From NCBI GenBank assembly GCA_027486035.1, contig JAIXPX010000017.1, forward strand, positions 29,904 through 93,903: 64,000 nt of DNA, given 5' to 3'. This DNA comes from Erythrobacteraceae bacterium. Lineage in GTDB: Bacteria; Pseudomonadota; Alphaproteobacteria; Sphingomonadales; Sphingomonadaceae. Shown here in pieces: positions 36,032 through 45,493 of the stretch. The notes below the pieces were generated by a model. It was not told where the DNA came from. It worked only from the letters and a program-made list of their open reading frames with translations, and did not search any database. The position numbers and the translations under genes are program-made. Within the stretch, counting starts at the first letter, position 1. Each line of letters opens with the position of its first letter.

Positions 36032-38107
36032 ATGACAAAGCACTGGAAAGCACTCGTGGGTCTCGCGGCCATTGCCTGGGCCGCTGCCCCGGCCCATGCC
36101 GAAAGCCTGACCCTCGCCTCGCCCGACGGCAGGATCACCGTCACGGTCAGCGACGACAAGGGGCAGGCGACCTATGCCGTCGCCTATCAAGGCAAGCAGG
36201 TCATCGCCCCGTCGAAGCTCGGGATGCTGTTCGCCGAACACCACGGCTTCGAGCGCGGCCTCGCCATCGCCGGACAGACCCGCGCCAGCAAGGACACGAC
36301 CTGGGAACAGCCCTGGGGCGAGCGCCGTCTGGTGCGCGACCAGCACAACGAACTCGCCGTCACCTTCCGCACCGCGACCGACGGACCGGCGCGTGAGATG
36401 ACCGTGCGCTTCCGCGCCTTCGACACCGGGATCGGCCTGCGCTACGAGCTCGGCCCGCAGCCCGCGCTCGAGGGCGACATCGCCATCGTCGAGGAACTCA
36501 CCCAGTTCGCCGTGGGCGAGAAGACCACCACCTGGTACACGCCCGCCGACGGCTTCAACCGCAACGAATATATCTACCGCATGGCCCCCGCCGGCGAGGT
36601 CGAGACCGCGCACACGCCGACCACCTTCAGGAACCCCGAAGGGATCTACATGGCGATCCACGAGGCGGCGCTGGTCGATTACTCCGCCATGTCGCTCCTC
36701 GCGCTGCGCCCCGGGAATTTCGAGGCGCGGCTGAGGAACTGGTCGGGCGGACCCAAGGTCAAGACCAAGGCGCCCTTCACGTCGCCCTGGCGCACCATCC
36801 AGATCGCGTCCGATGCGGTGGGCCTGATCAACTCCGACATCGTGCTCAACCTGAACGAGCCCAACAAGCTGGGCGATGTGTCCTGGGCCAAGCCGGGCAA
36901 ATATATCGGCATCTGGTGGGCGATGCACATCAATGACCGCACCTGGGCCAGCGACAAGTACCACGGCGCGACCACCGCAGAGACGAAGCGCTATATCGAC
37001 TTCGCGGCGAAACACGGCTTTTCGGGCGTGCTGGTCGAAGGCTGGAACAAGGGTTGGGACGGGGACTGGTTCAACAATGGCGATCTGTTCAGCTTCACCG
37101 AGGCCTATCCCGATTACGATATCGAGGGGTTGAGCAAATACGCCGCGGCCAAGGGCGTGCAGTTGATCGTCCATCACGAGACTTCTGCGAACCTCACCAA
37201 TTACGAGAACCAGCTCGAAGCGGGGCTCGATCTCGTGAAGAGCATCGGGTCGAATTACGTCAAGTCGGGCTATGTCTCGGACGCGGGCGATGCGGTGTGG
37301 ATCGACGACAAGGGCATCCGCCACTACGAGTATTACGACAGCCAGCGGATGATCGACCACCACATGAAGGTGATCCGCGAAGCCGCCAAGCGCCAGATCG
37401 CCATGGACACGCACGAGCCGGTCAAGGACACCGGCCTCAGGCGTACCTATCCGAACTGGATGACCCGCGAGGGCGCGCGGGGGATGGAGTTCAACGCTTG
37501 GGGCTCGCCGCCCAATCCGCCCAGCCACGAACCGATGCTGGCTTTCACCGCGCTCTTGGCAGGGCCGTTCGATTATACCCCCGGCATCTTCGACCTCAGG
37601 CCCAACGAGCGCGCTTCTGTTCGCCCCGACATGCCGCGCGGCGAACCTAGGAACCGCCCGCAGACGACGCTTGCCAAGCAGCTTGCGACCTATGTGACGA
37701 TCTACTCGCCGCTCCAGATGGCCGCTGACCTGCCGGAGAATTACGAGAAGCGCATGAACGCCTTCCAGTTCATCAAGGATGTGGAGGCCGACTGGGAGCA
37801 GAGCGTCGCACTGGCCGGCGAGGTCGGCGAATATGTCGCGATCGCACGCCAGGGCAGGAAGTCGAAAGAGTGGTTCCTCGGCGCTGTCACCGATGCCAAC
37901 CCTCGCGATCTGTCGCTGGCGCTCACCTTCCTCGAACCGGGCAAGAGATACCGCGCCCAGATCTACCGCGACGGCGCCCACGCCCATTGGGACACCAACC
38001 CCTATGACATCGTCATCGAGGAGAGGGTCGTGTCCGGCGGCGATACCTTCGCGGTGCGGCTTGCGGCCTCGGGCGGCGTGGCGGTGCGGTTCATTCCGGT
38101 GAAGTGA
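36032..38107 (+). CDS. GH97 alpha-glucosidase (SusB-like)
   Basis: 691 residues with signal peptide (APAHAES). The N-terminal beta-sandwich (about 25-280) precedes the (beta/alpha)8 barrel, in which DRTWASDKYHGATTAETKRY, VEGWNKGWDGDWFN, LIVHHETSANLTNYENQLEA and DTHEPVKDTGLRRTYPNWMT are family landmarks; Glu in REGARGMEFNAWG matches the acid region of SusB. It removes terminal glucose, with inversion in SusB itself, from maltooligosaccharides in the periplasm. The ATG at 36032 was chosen over 35963, which lies inside the upstream gene; GGAGAGGGA precedes it. Confidence 0.93.
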   Translation: MTKHWKALVGLAAIAWAAAPAHAESLTLASPDGRITVTVSDDKGQATYAVAYQGKQVIAPSKLGMLFAEHHGFERGLAIAGQTRASKDTTWEQPWGERRLVRDQHNELAVTFRTATDGPAREMTVRFRAFDTGIGLRYELGPQPALEGDIAIVEELTQFAVGEKTTTWYTPADGFNRNEYIYRMAPAGEVETAHTPTTFRNPEGIYMAIHEAALVDYSAMSLLALRPGNFEARLRNWSGGPKVKTKAPFTSPWRTIQIASDAVGLINSDIVLNLNEPNKLGDVSWAKPGKYIGIWWAMHINDRTWASDKYHGATTAETKRYIDFAAKHGFSGVLVEGWNKGWDGDWFNNGDLFSFTEAYPDYDIEGLSKYAAAKGVQLIVHHETSANLTNYENQLEAGLDLVKSIGSNYVKSGYVSDAGDAVWIDDKGIRHYEYYDSQRMIDHHMKVIREAAKRQIAMDTHEPVKDTGLRRTYPNWMTREGARGMEFNAWGSPPNPPSHEPMLAFTALLAGPFDYTPGIFDLRPNERASVRPDMPRGEPRNRPQTTLAKQLATYVTIYSPLQMAADLPENYEKRMNAFQFIKDVEADWEQSVALAGEVGEYVAIARQGRKSKEWFLGAVTDANPRDLSLALTFLEPGKRYRAQIYRDGAHAHWDTNPYDIVIEERVVSGGDTFAVRLAASGGVAVRFIPVK

Positions 38108-38114
38108 GAGCAGG

Positions 38115-38146
38115 AAAGCGGACAAGGCGGACATCTTGTCCGCTTT
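38115..38146 (+). terminator. Intrinsic terminator of the symporter-GH13-GH97 operon
   Basis: A perfect 12-bp stem AAAGCGGACAAG / CTTGTCCGCTTT with an 8-base loop, followed by GTCTGT. The arms are symmetric so it may act in both directions, but only the plus-strand operon ends here. Confidence 0.75.
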
Positions 38147-38324
38147 GTCTGTCCGCCATTCGACCCAAGTCACGGTTTCCGCGACTGCCTTCATTATCGT
38201 TCGAGGTGCCGAGACATCCGCGGTTTGTGATGCTGCTTGGAATACGTAGTGACCGGTGCGCTGAAGCTTAGGGAGTCAGTGTCAGGGTTCTGCGGGGACT
38301 TGCCCCACGCTTGCTTCATCTTTC

Positions 38325-39776
38325 ATGTCGAGCCATCAGAACATGCTGAAACTGAAAAGTCCCGTCCGTTCCGTGTCTGATGATGCGCTCTTGCAGCTTG
38401 TGAAAACCACTCAGGCAATCATTCAGTTTCTGCCAGACGGGACGATCTTGGAGGCCAATGAGGCATTTTGTGCTGCCGTCGGCTACAACCTTGCCGAGAT
38501 TCAAGGCCGCCATCATAGGATTTTTTGCGCTCCCGAAATCGCCAATAGTGCCGAATACGACAGGTTCTGGGCCGATCTCAGGGCGGGTAAGAGCTTCACG
38601 TCGCGCTATCCGCGCATCACCAAATCGGGGAACGAAATCTGGATTCAGGCGACCTATGGTCCGGTTCGCGATGATCGGGGCAAGATCGAAAGGGTCGTCA
38701 AGATCGCAACGGACGTCACCCCGGCCCGCAAAGCCATGCAGGCCGTCCTCGTCGCTATGCAGGCGCTTGAGAGCGGTCAGCTCGACCAACAGATACCGTT
38801 GGTCGGAATTGAAGAATTCGATGCGATCGCGAAGGCCTTCAACGCGTCGGTCGCCAAGCTTGAGGGCATGATCGGCGCAGTGCGTGCGACCGCACTTGAG
38901 GTGCAAGCCAGCTCGGACGAAATCTGTGCTGCGAGCGAGGATCTGGCGCTGCGCAACGAACAGCAGGCTGCCAGCCTCGAAGAGACCGCCGCCGCGGTGA
39001 GTCAGACTGTGGGTCTGACCCGCCAGTGCGCCGACAATGCGCTCGTGGCGAAAAATGCAATTGCACAGACTCACTCGCGCGCCACCGATGGGGGCGTCGT
39101 TGTCGGCAGCGCGGTCGCGGCAATGGGCGCGATCGAGGCATCGGCACGCGAAATCACCCAGATCATCGATGTGATAGACGGCATCGCTTTCCAAACCAAC
39201 TTGCTGGCGCTGAATGCGGGAGTGGAAGCAGCCCGAGCCGGGGAAGCCGGCAAGGGCTTTGCGGTAGTTGCCAATGAGGTTCGCGCCCTCGCCCAGCGTT
39301 CGGCCGATGCCGCTCGCGACATCAAGGCGTTGATCGACAAGTCGACTGCCCACGTCGGTGACGGCGTAAAACTGGTCGGCGAAGCCGGTAATCTGTTGTC
39401 CGACATCGTTGCGCAAATCGGCGCGGTGACGAGCCAGGTTGAGGATATTGCCGACGCAGCCGCAGTGCAGACCAACAATCTCGAACAGGTGAATAGCACA
39501 GTCGGGATGATCGACCGCATGACCCAGCAGAATGCGGCGATGGTCGAGCAATCGACCGCTGCCACCCGTGCCTTGTCCTTCGAAGCGCAACGACTAGGCG
39601 AACTGGTCTCCCAATTCCGGGTAGGCGGCACCTGGAGCAAAGACGATGGCTCCGCGTCGGCATCCACACGCACTGCGTATGGCAGCTTGCCCCGACCAGG
39701 TTCTCCGCCTCCCCCCCGGATGCGACCGGATCCCTCAGGGTCAGCGGTAATGTCGCACGCATACCTCGCGCGGTGA
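38325..39776 (+). CDS. Soluble PAS-domain methyl-accepting chemotaxis protein
   Basis: 483 residues with no transmembrane helix. Residues about 18-130 are a PAS sensor ([20 protein letters not shown], then [21 protein letters not shown] core), followed by a HAMP-like stretch (about 140-185). The signalling hairpin tip reads [20 protein letters not shown] then [20 protein letters not shown], the universal MCP contact region for CheA/CheW. The cytoplasmic location and PAS suggest sensing of an internal redox or ligand signal. The C-terminal 50 residues are Pro/Ser-rich. It stands alone, without che genes nearby. Confidence 0.9.
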   Translation: MSSHQNMLKLKSPVRSVSDDALLQLVKTTQAIIQFLPDGTILEANEAFCAAVGYNLAEIQGRHHRIFCAPEIANSAEYDRFWADLRAGKSFTSRYPRITKSGNEIWIQATYGPVRDDRGKIERVVKIATDVTPARKAMQAVLVAMQALESGQLDQQIPLVGIEEFDAIAKAFNASVAKLEGMIGAVRATALEVQASSDEICAASEDLALRNEQQAASLEETAAAVSQTVGLTRQCADNALVAKNAIAQTHSRATDGGVVVGSAVAAMGAIEASAREITQIIDVIDGIAFQTNLLALNAGVEAARAGEAGKGFAVVANEVRALAQRSADAARDIKALIDKSTAHVGDGVKLVGEAGNLLSDIVAQIGAVTSQVEDIADAAAVQTNNLEQVNSTVGMIDRMTQQNAAMVEQSTAATRALSFEAQRLGELVSQFRVGGTWSKDDGSASASTRTAYGSLPRPGSPPPPRMRPDPSGSAVMSHAYLAR

Positions 39777-39887
39777 TTGACCATTACGAGGGTAACAGGA
39801 GCGCATTCTGACCTTCGTTGCCAATCGGCTTGCCGATATTCCACGGCCAGTCATCCCCCCCCGAACCCGCCCTGCCAGGTGTAAAGA

Positions 39888-39917
39888 GGGCGGACGCCAC
39901 CCCCATGGCGTCCGCCC
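39888..39917 (-). terminator. Terminator at the end of the photosynthesis superoperon
   Basis: Perfect 12-bp stem GGGCGGACGCCA / TGGCGTCCGCCC around 6 bases. Read on the minus strand it is followed by TCTTT and lies 50 bases after the hemA stop. The MCP gene converges from the other side and the hairpin may serve both. Confidence 0.75.
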
Positions 39918-39966
39918 TCACTCCCGTCCAAGGGAGAGCCGGTAGTCCTGTCAGTGAAGAAGCGTT

Positions 39967-41187
39967 CTAGGCCGCCTTCTCCATCCGCGCCAGGTCGCAA
40001 TGCGACCAGATCTCGGACAGGGCCTTGATCAGCCGGTCGATGTCGCCATCCGAATGCACCGGCGAGGGCGTGACGCGCAGCCGCTCCGTACCCACGGGCA
40101 CGGTCGGGTAGTTGATCGGCTGCACATAGATGCCGTGATTGTCCATCAGCCAGTCGCTGATCATCTTACACTTCTTGGCGTCGCCCACCATCACCGGGAT
40201 GATGTGGCTCGGGTTGTCGAGGTGTGGAATGCCCATGATGTCGAGCGCCCTCCGCACTTGGCGCACGCGCTTCTGCTGGAGCTCGCGCTCCTCGCTCGAG
40301 ACCTTGAGGTGGCGGATGCTCGCCGCTGCCCCTGCCGCGACGGCGGGGGGCAGGGCGGTCGAAAAGATGAAGCCGCTGGCGAAGGATCGGACGAAGTCGA
40401 CGAGGTTGGCGCTCGCCGCGATGTAGCCCCCCATGACGCCGAAGGCCTTGCCCAGCGTGCCCTCGATCACGGTGATGCGGTCCATCAGCCCTTCGCGTTC
40501 CGCGATACCGCCGCCGCGCGGGCCGTAGAGGCCGACCGCGTGGACTTCGTCGATATAGCTCATCGCGCCGTGCTTCTCGCACACGTCGAGGATCTCGGCG
40601 ATGGGGGCGATGTCGCCGTCCATCGAATAGACGCTCTCGAAGGCGACCAGCTTGGGCACTTCGGGGCCGTACATCGACAGGAGTTCGTCGAGGTGCTCGG
40701 CATCATTGTGGCGCCACACCTTGTAGGGCGCGCGGGAGTGGCGGATGCCCTCGATCATCGAGGCATGGTTCAACGCGTCCGAGAACACCACGCAGCCCGG
40801 GATCTTCGACGCAAGCGTGCCGAGACCCGCCCAGTTCGAGACATAGCCCGAGGTGAAGAGCAATGCCGCCTCTTTGCCATGGAGGTCGGCGAGTTCGGCT
40901 TCGAGTTCCACATGGTAGTGGTTGGTGCCCGAGATGTTGCGCGTGCCCCCGGCCCCCGCGCCGCATTCGTCGAGGCAATTGTGCATCGCTTCGAGCACCG
41001 CAGGGTGCTGGCCCATGCCGAGATAGTCGTTCGAGCACCACACGGTCACCGCCTGGGTCTCGTTCTCGATGAACCGGGTTGCGTGGGGGAAGCGGCCGCG
41101 GTGGCGCTTGATGTCGGTGAACACCCGGTAGCGGCCGTCGGCGCGCGCCGTGTCGAGTTCGCCGGCAAAGAAGGCTTCGAAGTCCAT
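39967..41187 (-). CDS. hemA: 5-aminolevulinate synthase (ALAS)
   Basis: 406 residues, the normal length. [46 protein letters not shown] and [14 protein letters not shown] are present; the Lys of LGKAFG binds pyridoxal phosphate. It condenses glycine and succinyl-CoA to 5-aminolevulinate, the first step of tetrapyrrole synthesis in alphaproteobacteria. The start is set at MDFEAFF because AAGGGA precedes it and the family begins there; ATGs at 41208 and 41214 are in frame, and the latter overlaps the puhE stop as ATGA. It is the last gene of the superoperon, supplying precursor for bacteriochlorophyll. Confidence 0.95.
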   Translation of the reverse strand: MDFEAFFAGELDTARADGRYRVFTDIKRHRGRFPHATRFIENETQAVTVWCSNDYLGMGQHPAVLEAMHNCLDECGAGAGGTRNISGTNHYHVELEAELADLHGKEAALLFTSGYVSNWAGLGTLASKIPGCVVFSDALNHASMIEGIRHSRAPYKVWRHNDAEHLDELLSMYGPEVPKLVAFESVYSMDGDIAPIAEILDVCEKHGAMSYIDEVHAVGLYGPRGGGIAEREGLMDRITVIEGTLGKAFGVMGGYIAASANLVDFVRSFASGFIFSTALPPAVAAGAAASIRHLKVSSEERELQQKRVRQVRRALDIMGIPHLDNPSHIIPVMVGDAKKCKMISDWLMDNHGIYVQPINYPTVPVGTERLRVTPSPVHSDGDIDRLIKALSEIWSHCDLARMEKAA

Positions 41188-41210
41188 GCGGATTCCCTTG
41201 GTTTCCATCG

Positions 41211-42005
41211 TCATGCGTTGTCGTTCCGTTGCTGCCCGCTGCGGGTGGGCATGGCCCAGCCCCACAGCATCCCGTCGCGGAACGGGAGGGCGAGAAAGAG
41301 GTGTTCGAGCACGCCCAGCAAGGTGAGCGTGGTGAGGAGGCTCGCGCCGACCATTTCGGCGCTGCCCGTGGGCGCGGCGAGGGCGAGCGAGGCGAACCAG
41401 GCGGTGGCACATGCGATCGCGGCGATCGATGCGACCAGCAGCACCGTCATCCGGTTCCGGCCGAAATAGGTCTTGAGGTACGCCAGCTGCTCGGGCAGCA
41501 TCTCCGAGGTGGTGTTGGGCACCCCGACGAAGAGGTTGATCTTCGAAATCAGCCGCATCGCGAACATCAGCACGAACACGGTTGCGCCGATCTGGTTGGG
41601 CACGTTCCATGACAGGGAGATCAGCAGGAGCGCGGTGACCGCGAGGGCGACCTCGTGGTGCATCACAGTCGCTGCCCCTTGCCGGAAGCGCGCAAGACCG
41701 GTCAGCCCGGGGTCGCACGGGCGCCGGCGCGGGCCTGCCGCCGCGCCGGTGAGGAAGCTTAGCTCGTGCCAGCCCCACACCATCAGCGCGCCGACAAAGG
41801 CGAGGTAGACCGCCCAGACCTCGGCAGTGAGCGAGGCAAGGAGGATCAGCACGAGGCCGGCGATCCCTGCCATGCTCCCCACCGCCAGGCTGGTGGAGAA
41901 GGTGGCGCGTTCACGGTTGTCCGCCCAGGCAATCAGCCCGGTCGCGACAAACCAGATCGCCACCGTCACGATGAACGGCACAATATGGCCGCTCCAGCTT
42001 ACCAC
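41211..42005 (-). CDS. puhE: Photosynthetic complex assembly protein PuhE
   Basis: 264 residues, about seven hydrophobic helices. [35 protein letters not shown] and [20 protein letters not shown] are landmarks of the DUF3623/PuhE family. In Rhodobacter, loss of PuhE alters reaction-centre and bacteriochlorophyll levels. It overlaps acsF by 7 bases and hemA closely, in the order acsF-puhE-hemA known from other aerobic phototrophs. Confidence 0.9.
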   Translation of the reverse strand: MVSWSGHIVPFIVTVAIWFVATGLIAWADNRERATFSTSLAVGSMAGIAGLVLILLASLTAEVWAVYLAFVGALMVWGWHELSFLTGAAAGPRRRPCDPGLTGLARFRQGAATVMHHEVALAVTALLLISLSWNVPNQIGATVFVLMFAMRLISKINLFVGVPNTTSEMLPEQLAYLKTYFGRNRMTVLLVASIAAIACATAWFASLALAAPTGSAEMVGASLLTTLTLLGVLEHLFLALPFRDGMLWGWAMPTRSGQQRNDNA

Positions 42006-43060
42006 GCGGGCTGAAGCCGGATGGATGCAGGCAGGGCGTTGGACTTGGGCTTCTGAAGGTACATCCGCGCAAAAGCGAGCCCGGTACCGGCCATGCCTGA
42101 CAAGCGGTCAAGCCACCCGCCGATCCCGCCGCGCTCCTTGCCCGCCTCGATGCGGGCCGCCGCCAGCCGCAGCTTTTCCATCTGGCGGCGGAACCCGGGC
42201 GCGTCGGTATCAAGCTCGACCGGGAAGACCTGGCGGGCAATCTGGTTGGTTATCGCGAAGACCTTGTAGTCATAATCGGTTGGATCGACGCCCAATGCGG
42301 CGTGAAACACCGGGCGGTTGTGATCGCGCACATACATCGTGGCATAGACCGACAGGAGGAAGAAACGCACCCACAGCTTGTTCGCGCCTTGCAGCAGCTT
42401 CGGGTCCGACCGCAGCAGCATGGCAAAGGCCTCGCCGTGGCGGAACTCGTCGTTGCACCATTCCTCGAACCAGTCGAAGATGGGGTGGAACTTGTGCTGC
42501 GGATTGCGCGCGAGGTGGCGGAAAATCGTGATGTAGCGCGCGTAGCCGATCTTCTCGCTGAGATAGACCGCGTAGAAGATGAACTTCGGCTTGAAATAGG
42601 TGTATTTCTTGGTCTTCGTCAGATAGCCCAGATCGACGCCGATCCCGGCATCCTTGAGGCTTTCGTTGATGAAACCGGCATGGCGGCTTTCATCGCGGGC
42701 GAGCAGGCGGAAGAGCTGCTTCACGTCCGGGTTCTTGGTGCGCCGGGCGATCTCGGCATACAGGACGCATCCCGAAAACTCGGAAGTCATCGAACTCACG
42801 AGGAAATCAGTGAACTCCTGCCGGAGCGAGGGTTCGAGCCCTTCGATCACGCCCTTGAAGCGGTCGGAATGCTTGAAGTGCGGCTTGTTGGGATCGCCCA
42901 CCATGTCGGCGATCAACTGGTCCCATTCGGCGCGCACGGGGGTCACGTCGATCGCGTCGAGCGCGTCGTAATCGGTGGTGTAGAAACGCGGGGTCAGCAT
43001 CGTGTCCTGCGTCGCAATCGCCATCGCCTCTTCGCTGGTCATCGGCTTGTAGGCGTTCAT
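41999..43060 (-). CDS. acsF: Mg-protoporphyrin IX monomethyl ester aerobic cyclase
   Basis: 353 residues. Two diiron-binding ExxH-type motifs are seen: [15 protein letters not shown] and [14 protein letters not shown], with [14 protein letters not shown] upstream as the remaining Glu ligand region. It forms the isocyclic E ring of bacteriochlorophyll using O2, consistent with aerobic growth; no bchE is in the window. It overlaps puhE by 7 bases and the small orf by 4. Confidence 0.95.
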   Translation of the reverse strand: MNAYKPMTSEEAMAIATQDTMLTPRFYTTDYDALDAIDVTPVRAEWDQLIADMVGDPNKPHFKHSDRFKGVIEGLEPSLRQEFTDFLVSSMTSEFSGCVLYAEIARRTKNPDVKQLFRLLARDESRHAGFINESLKDAGIGVDLGYLTKTKKYTYFKPKFIFYAVYLSEKIGYARYITIFRHLARNPQHKFHPIFDWFEEWCNDEFRHGEAFAMLLRSDPKLLQGANKLWVRFFLLSVYATMYVRDHNRPVFHAALGVDPTDYDYKVFAITNQIARQVFPVELDTDAPGFRRQMEKLRLAAARIEAGKERGGIGGWLDRLSGMAGTGLAFARMYLQKPKSNALPASIRLQPAW

Positions 43061-43359
43061 TTGATCCTCCCGGCGTTGAAGCTGACTTCGTAGAGTTCGG
43101 CCAGATCGAGATAGGCAGCGAGCTTCGTCATCCCGCGCACCAGCGGGCTGGCGCGGGTCACCGTCGCGCGGCGCTCGAACACCTGGCGGGTGCCGAACGG
43201 GATTTGGATAGGCGCGCCATGGACGCGGACCTTGTCACCCGGCTGGATTTCGATGGTATCGGCGAGTTCCACATGGGCATGGAAGTGCTCGGGGCTCTGC
43301 TCGACCGTGATCGTGCAGGGGGTGTCGAATGACTGGGTGGCCAGAAAGGAAAGCGGCAT
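43057..43359 (-). CDS. Conserved small protein between puhC and acsF
   Basis: 100 residues, soluble, beta-rich. It contains [20 protein letters not shown] and [20 protein letters not shown], a pattern suggestive of a small barrel, and ends [20 protein letters not shown]. Its ATGA overlap with acsF and 1-base overlap with puhC show it is translated as part of the operon. A gene in this place recurs in alphaproteobacterial photosynthesis clusters, but its role is not known to me; a role in cyclase or reaction-centre assembly is inference. Confidence 0.75.
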   Translation of the reverse strand: MPLSFLATQSFDTPCTITVEQSPEHFHAHVELADTIEIQPGDKVRVHGAPIQIPFGTRQVFERRATVTRASPLVRGMTKLAAYLDLAELYEVSFNAGRIK

Positions 43360-43853
43360 CAGCGCGTCTCCGGCTTGGCCTTGGGCGGCAGCATGTTCGC
43401 ATAGACCGCGCGGTTGTCCGGCCCGAAAGAGCCCACCTCGACGCTGCGCCCGGTGAGCGGATCGGCGAGGGTGAGCGTCTCATTGGTCCAGCGGGTGAGC
43501 GTGAAGGGCACTTGCGGCCCCAGATTGCGGATCCGGCGCTGGTGGACGAGGCTGCGCACGGTGGCGCGGATGAAGCCGCCTTCCCCTTGAGCGAAGCGGC
43601 TGAGCACCTCGCCGGTCGCCCCGTCCTCGACGCGCACCGTGCCATCGGGTTCGTCGAAGAAACTGAGGGTGCGTTCCGCCGAGACCGTCACGCCCGCTGC
43701 GGCCCGAGCCTCGGCCGGCACAGCCTCGCGCTCGAAGAAACCGAGCCGCACCGATACGGTCAGCGCCAGCGAGATCGCGATGATCCCGCCCATCAGCATG
43801 AGCGGGGTCTTGCTGACGGTGACTTCGTCCTTCTCGTACTCCCGAACGATCAT
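43359..43853 (-). CDS. puhC: Photosynthetic complex assembly protein PuhC
   Basis: 164 residues. A single transmembrane helix (about 18-37) follows a cytoplasmic stretch VREYEKDEVTVSKTPLM, and the periplasmic domain has LSFFDEPDGTVRVEDGATGE and GEGGFIRATVRSLVHQRRIR, typical of PuhC. It supports reaction-centre/LH1 core complex assembly. It overlaps puhB by 4 bases. Confidence 0.9.
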   Translation of the reverse strand: MIVREYEKDEVTVSKTPLMLMGGIIAISLALTVSVRLGFFEREAVPAEARAAAGVTVSAERTLSFFDEPDGTVRVEDGATGEVLSRFAQGEGGFIRATVRSLVHQRRIRNLGPQVPFTLTRWTNETLTLADPLTGRSVEVGSFGPDNRAVYANMLPPKAKPETR

Positions 43854-44623
43854 GCCGGCGCTCCCTCAAGACCCGGCTCGCTGCGGTTCAGGACCGGAGC
43901 AAGACGGCCGGAGTTGGCCGTGCCTTGCGCCACTGTCTGGCCGCTAGCCGGGGCAGCTTCCTTGATCTCGCTCAAATTGCGCTCGATCGCGCCGAACCGC
44001 GCACGCGCCTCGGCGATCATCTGTGCCACGAGCGCGGCATCGGGCACGGCGCGCAGCATCGGCTGCGGCATGGCATAGTGCCATGGCCGCACGTGGGGCC
44101 ACAGCAGCAGATTGCCGAGCAGCCTGTCCCCCGACAGCGCGAAGGCAATGTCCCCGTGCTGCTTTCCGCGCATCCGCAGATTGGCGGCGGTGATCTGCTT
44201 GAGCGGGATGTTGACCCGCGTTTCGATCGCCATGCCGATACGCATGATCATGCGGGTGTCGGTAAGAATGTAGAGCGTTGTGCGCGCACTCGCCCAGGCG
44301 AGGCCATAGAGCAGCCCGACCAGCGCCGTGCCGAGCACAGCGGCCACCAGTGCCGCATCGGGCTTGTCCATCACCAGGGCGATAATGGCGAGCGCGGCCA
44401 TATAGAGCCCGAGCGTGCGGGTGTGGAATGCGCTGCGCGCAAGAAGGCCGACCTGGGGTCGGCCCTTCCACAGCACCGCCTCGTCCGGCTGGGGGGTGCC
44501 CATCCGGTCGCCGAAGGCCTTGGGACCATCATTCTCGAGCGCGGCGTGATCGAACCCGGGGGCGAGCGGCGCTGTCGTCGCTTTCCCCGGACCCGATGCC
44601 GCCACGGGATCGTTCAGATCCAT
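43850..44623 (-). CDS. puhB: Photosynthetic complex assembly protein PuhB
   Basis: 257 residues. Three hydrophobic helices in the central part (AALAIIALVMDKPDAALVAA, VLGTALVGLLYGLAWASAR) and a PH-like domain (ILTDTRMIMRIGMAIETRVN) match PuhB, a dimeric factor for reaction-centre assembly in Rhodobacter. It overlaps puhA by 10 bases. Confidence 0.9.
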   Translation of the reverse strand: MDLNDPVAASGPGKATTAPLAPGFDHAALENDGPKAFGDRMGTPQPDEAVLWKGRPQVGLLARSAFHTRTLGLYMAALAIIALVMDKPDAALVAAVLGTALVGLLYGLAWASARTTLYILTDTRMIMRIGMAIETRVNIPLKQITAANLRMRGKQHGDIAFALSGDRLLGNLLLWPHVRPWHYAMPQPMLRAVPDAALVAQMIAEARARFGAIERNLSEIKEAAPASGQTVAQGTANSGRLAPVLNRSEPGLEGAPA

Positions 44624-45420
44624 GCTTCCGACCTCTCAGGCGTCGCATACATGTAACCGCCGCCGAAATAGGCCTGGATGCGGTCTTCCTCGTAGCGGGT
44701 GATGATGCCCGGGGCCTCGAGCGTGGGGACGTTCTCGAACTGCGCAGCGGTGATGGCGTCGATCTCGACGAATTCGGGCTTGTCCTGAATGATCGGCAGA
44801 AGCGCGTCGATCAGGCTGTTGCCGTGGACCACCGCGACCATCATCGGTGCGAGCACCTTCTTGCCGCTGGTGGTGGTGACTTCGAGGTAGCGGATCAGGT
44901 GTTCGGCCTGATCGACCCAGATGTCGCTGACCGTGCCGGCAACCTGCTTGTCGGCGGCGATCACCGTCCAGCCGATGAGCTGCGGATCGTTTGGAGCGAC
45001 GATCAGTTCGTGGCTCTGCGCGATGGGAACGATGCGCGGGCGGCCGTCGAAGGTGAGATCGGGATATTTCGAGCGGTTCGCCCAGGCGGCCGGACCCATG
45101 CCATCGACCATCGGATCGCCGGTCGGTACCAGCGGCGCACCGGCGGCGCGGAAAGCCGCGACGGCAGGCACGTTGATGTCGTCGCGGGCGACGTCTTCAG
45201 GCACATAGGTGCCGCGGCCGTGGGGCAGCTGGAACACCTTCTTGTCGCCATCGGTCAGCTTGATCGAGTGAACCCTGCCGGTATCCTCGTCCTCGAGCGG
45301 ATAGCCCTCGCGCCGGCTTTCGCGGTTGAGGTAGAACACCAGGGCAATGAAGAAACCGAAGAAGGTCAGAAAGGCGAGTTCGGCAACATCGAATGTGCCG
45401 ACGATATAGGCAGCGTTCAT
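44614..45420 (-). CDS. puhA: Photosynthetic reaction centre H subunit
   Basis: 268 residues from ATG at 45420, with AGAGGA 8 bases before. The single N-terminal helix (about 10-30, FDVAELAFLTFFGFFIALVF) is followed by the cytoplasmic barrel domain with LNRESRREGYPLEDEDTGRV and GTVSDIWVDQAEHLIRYLEV. It caps the L/M core and guides protons to QB. The C-terminal end is unusually Tyr-rich (YFGGGYMYATPE). Confidence 0.96.
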   Translation of the reverse strand: MNAAYIVGTFDVAELAFLTFFGFFIALVFYLNRESRREGYPLEDEDTGRVHSIKLTDGDKKVFQLPHGRGTYVPEDVARDDINVPAVAAFRAAGAPLVPTGDPMVDGMGPAAWANRSKYPDLTFDGRPRIVPIAQSHELIVAPNDPQLIGWTVIAADKQVAGTVSDIWVDQAEHLIRYLEVTTTSGKKVLAPMMVAVVHGNSLIDALLPIIQDKPEFVEIDAITAAQFENVPTLEAPGIITRYEEDRIQAYFGGGYMYATPERSEAWI

Positions 45421-45493
45421 TTCACATTCCTCTCGTGAAACTGGCCGGCGGAGGCTGAGCCGGGAAAAAGACGGAAAAAGCGGGCACGGGTAA

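Noticed and set aside
35969..38194. Antisense frame of 741 codons opposite the GH97 gene
   Set aside because: Shadow of the GH97 coding region, no recognisable motifs.
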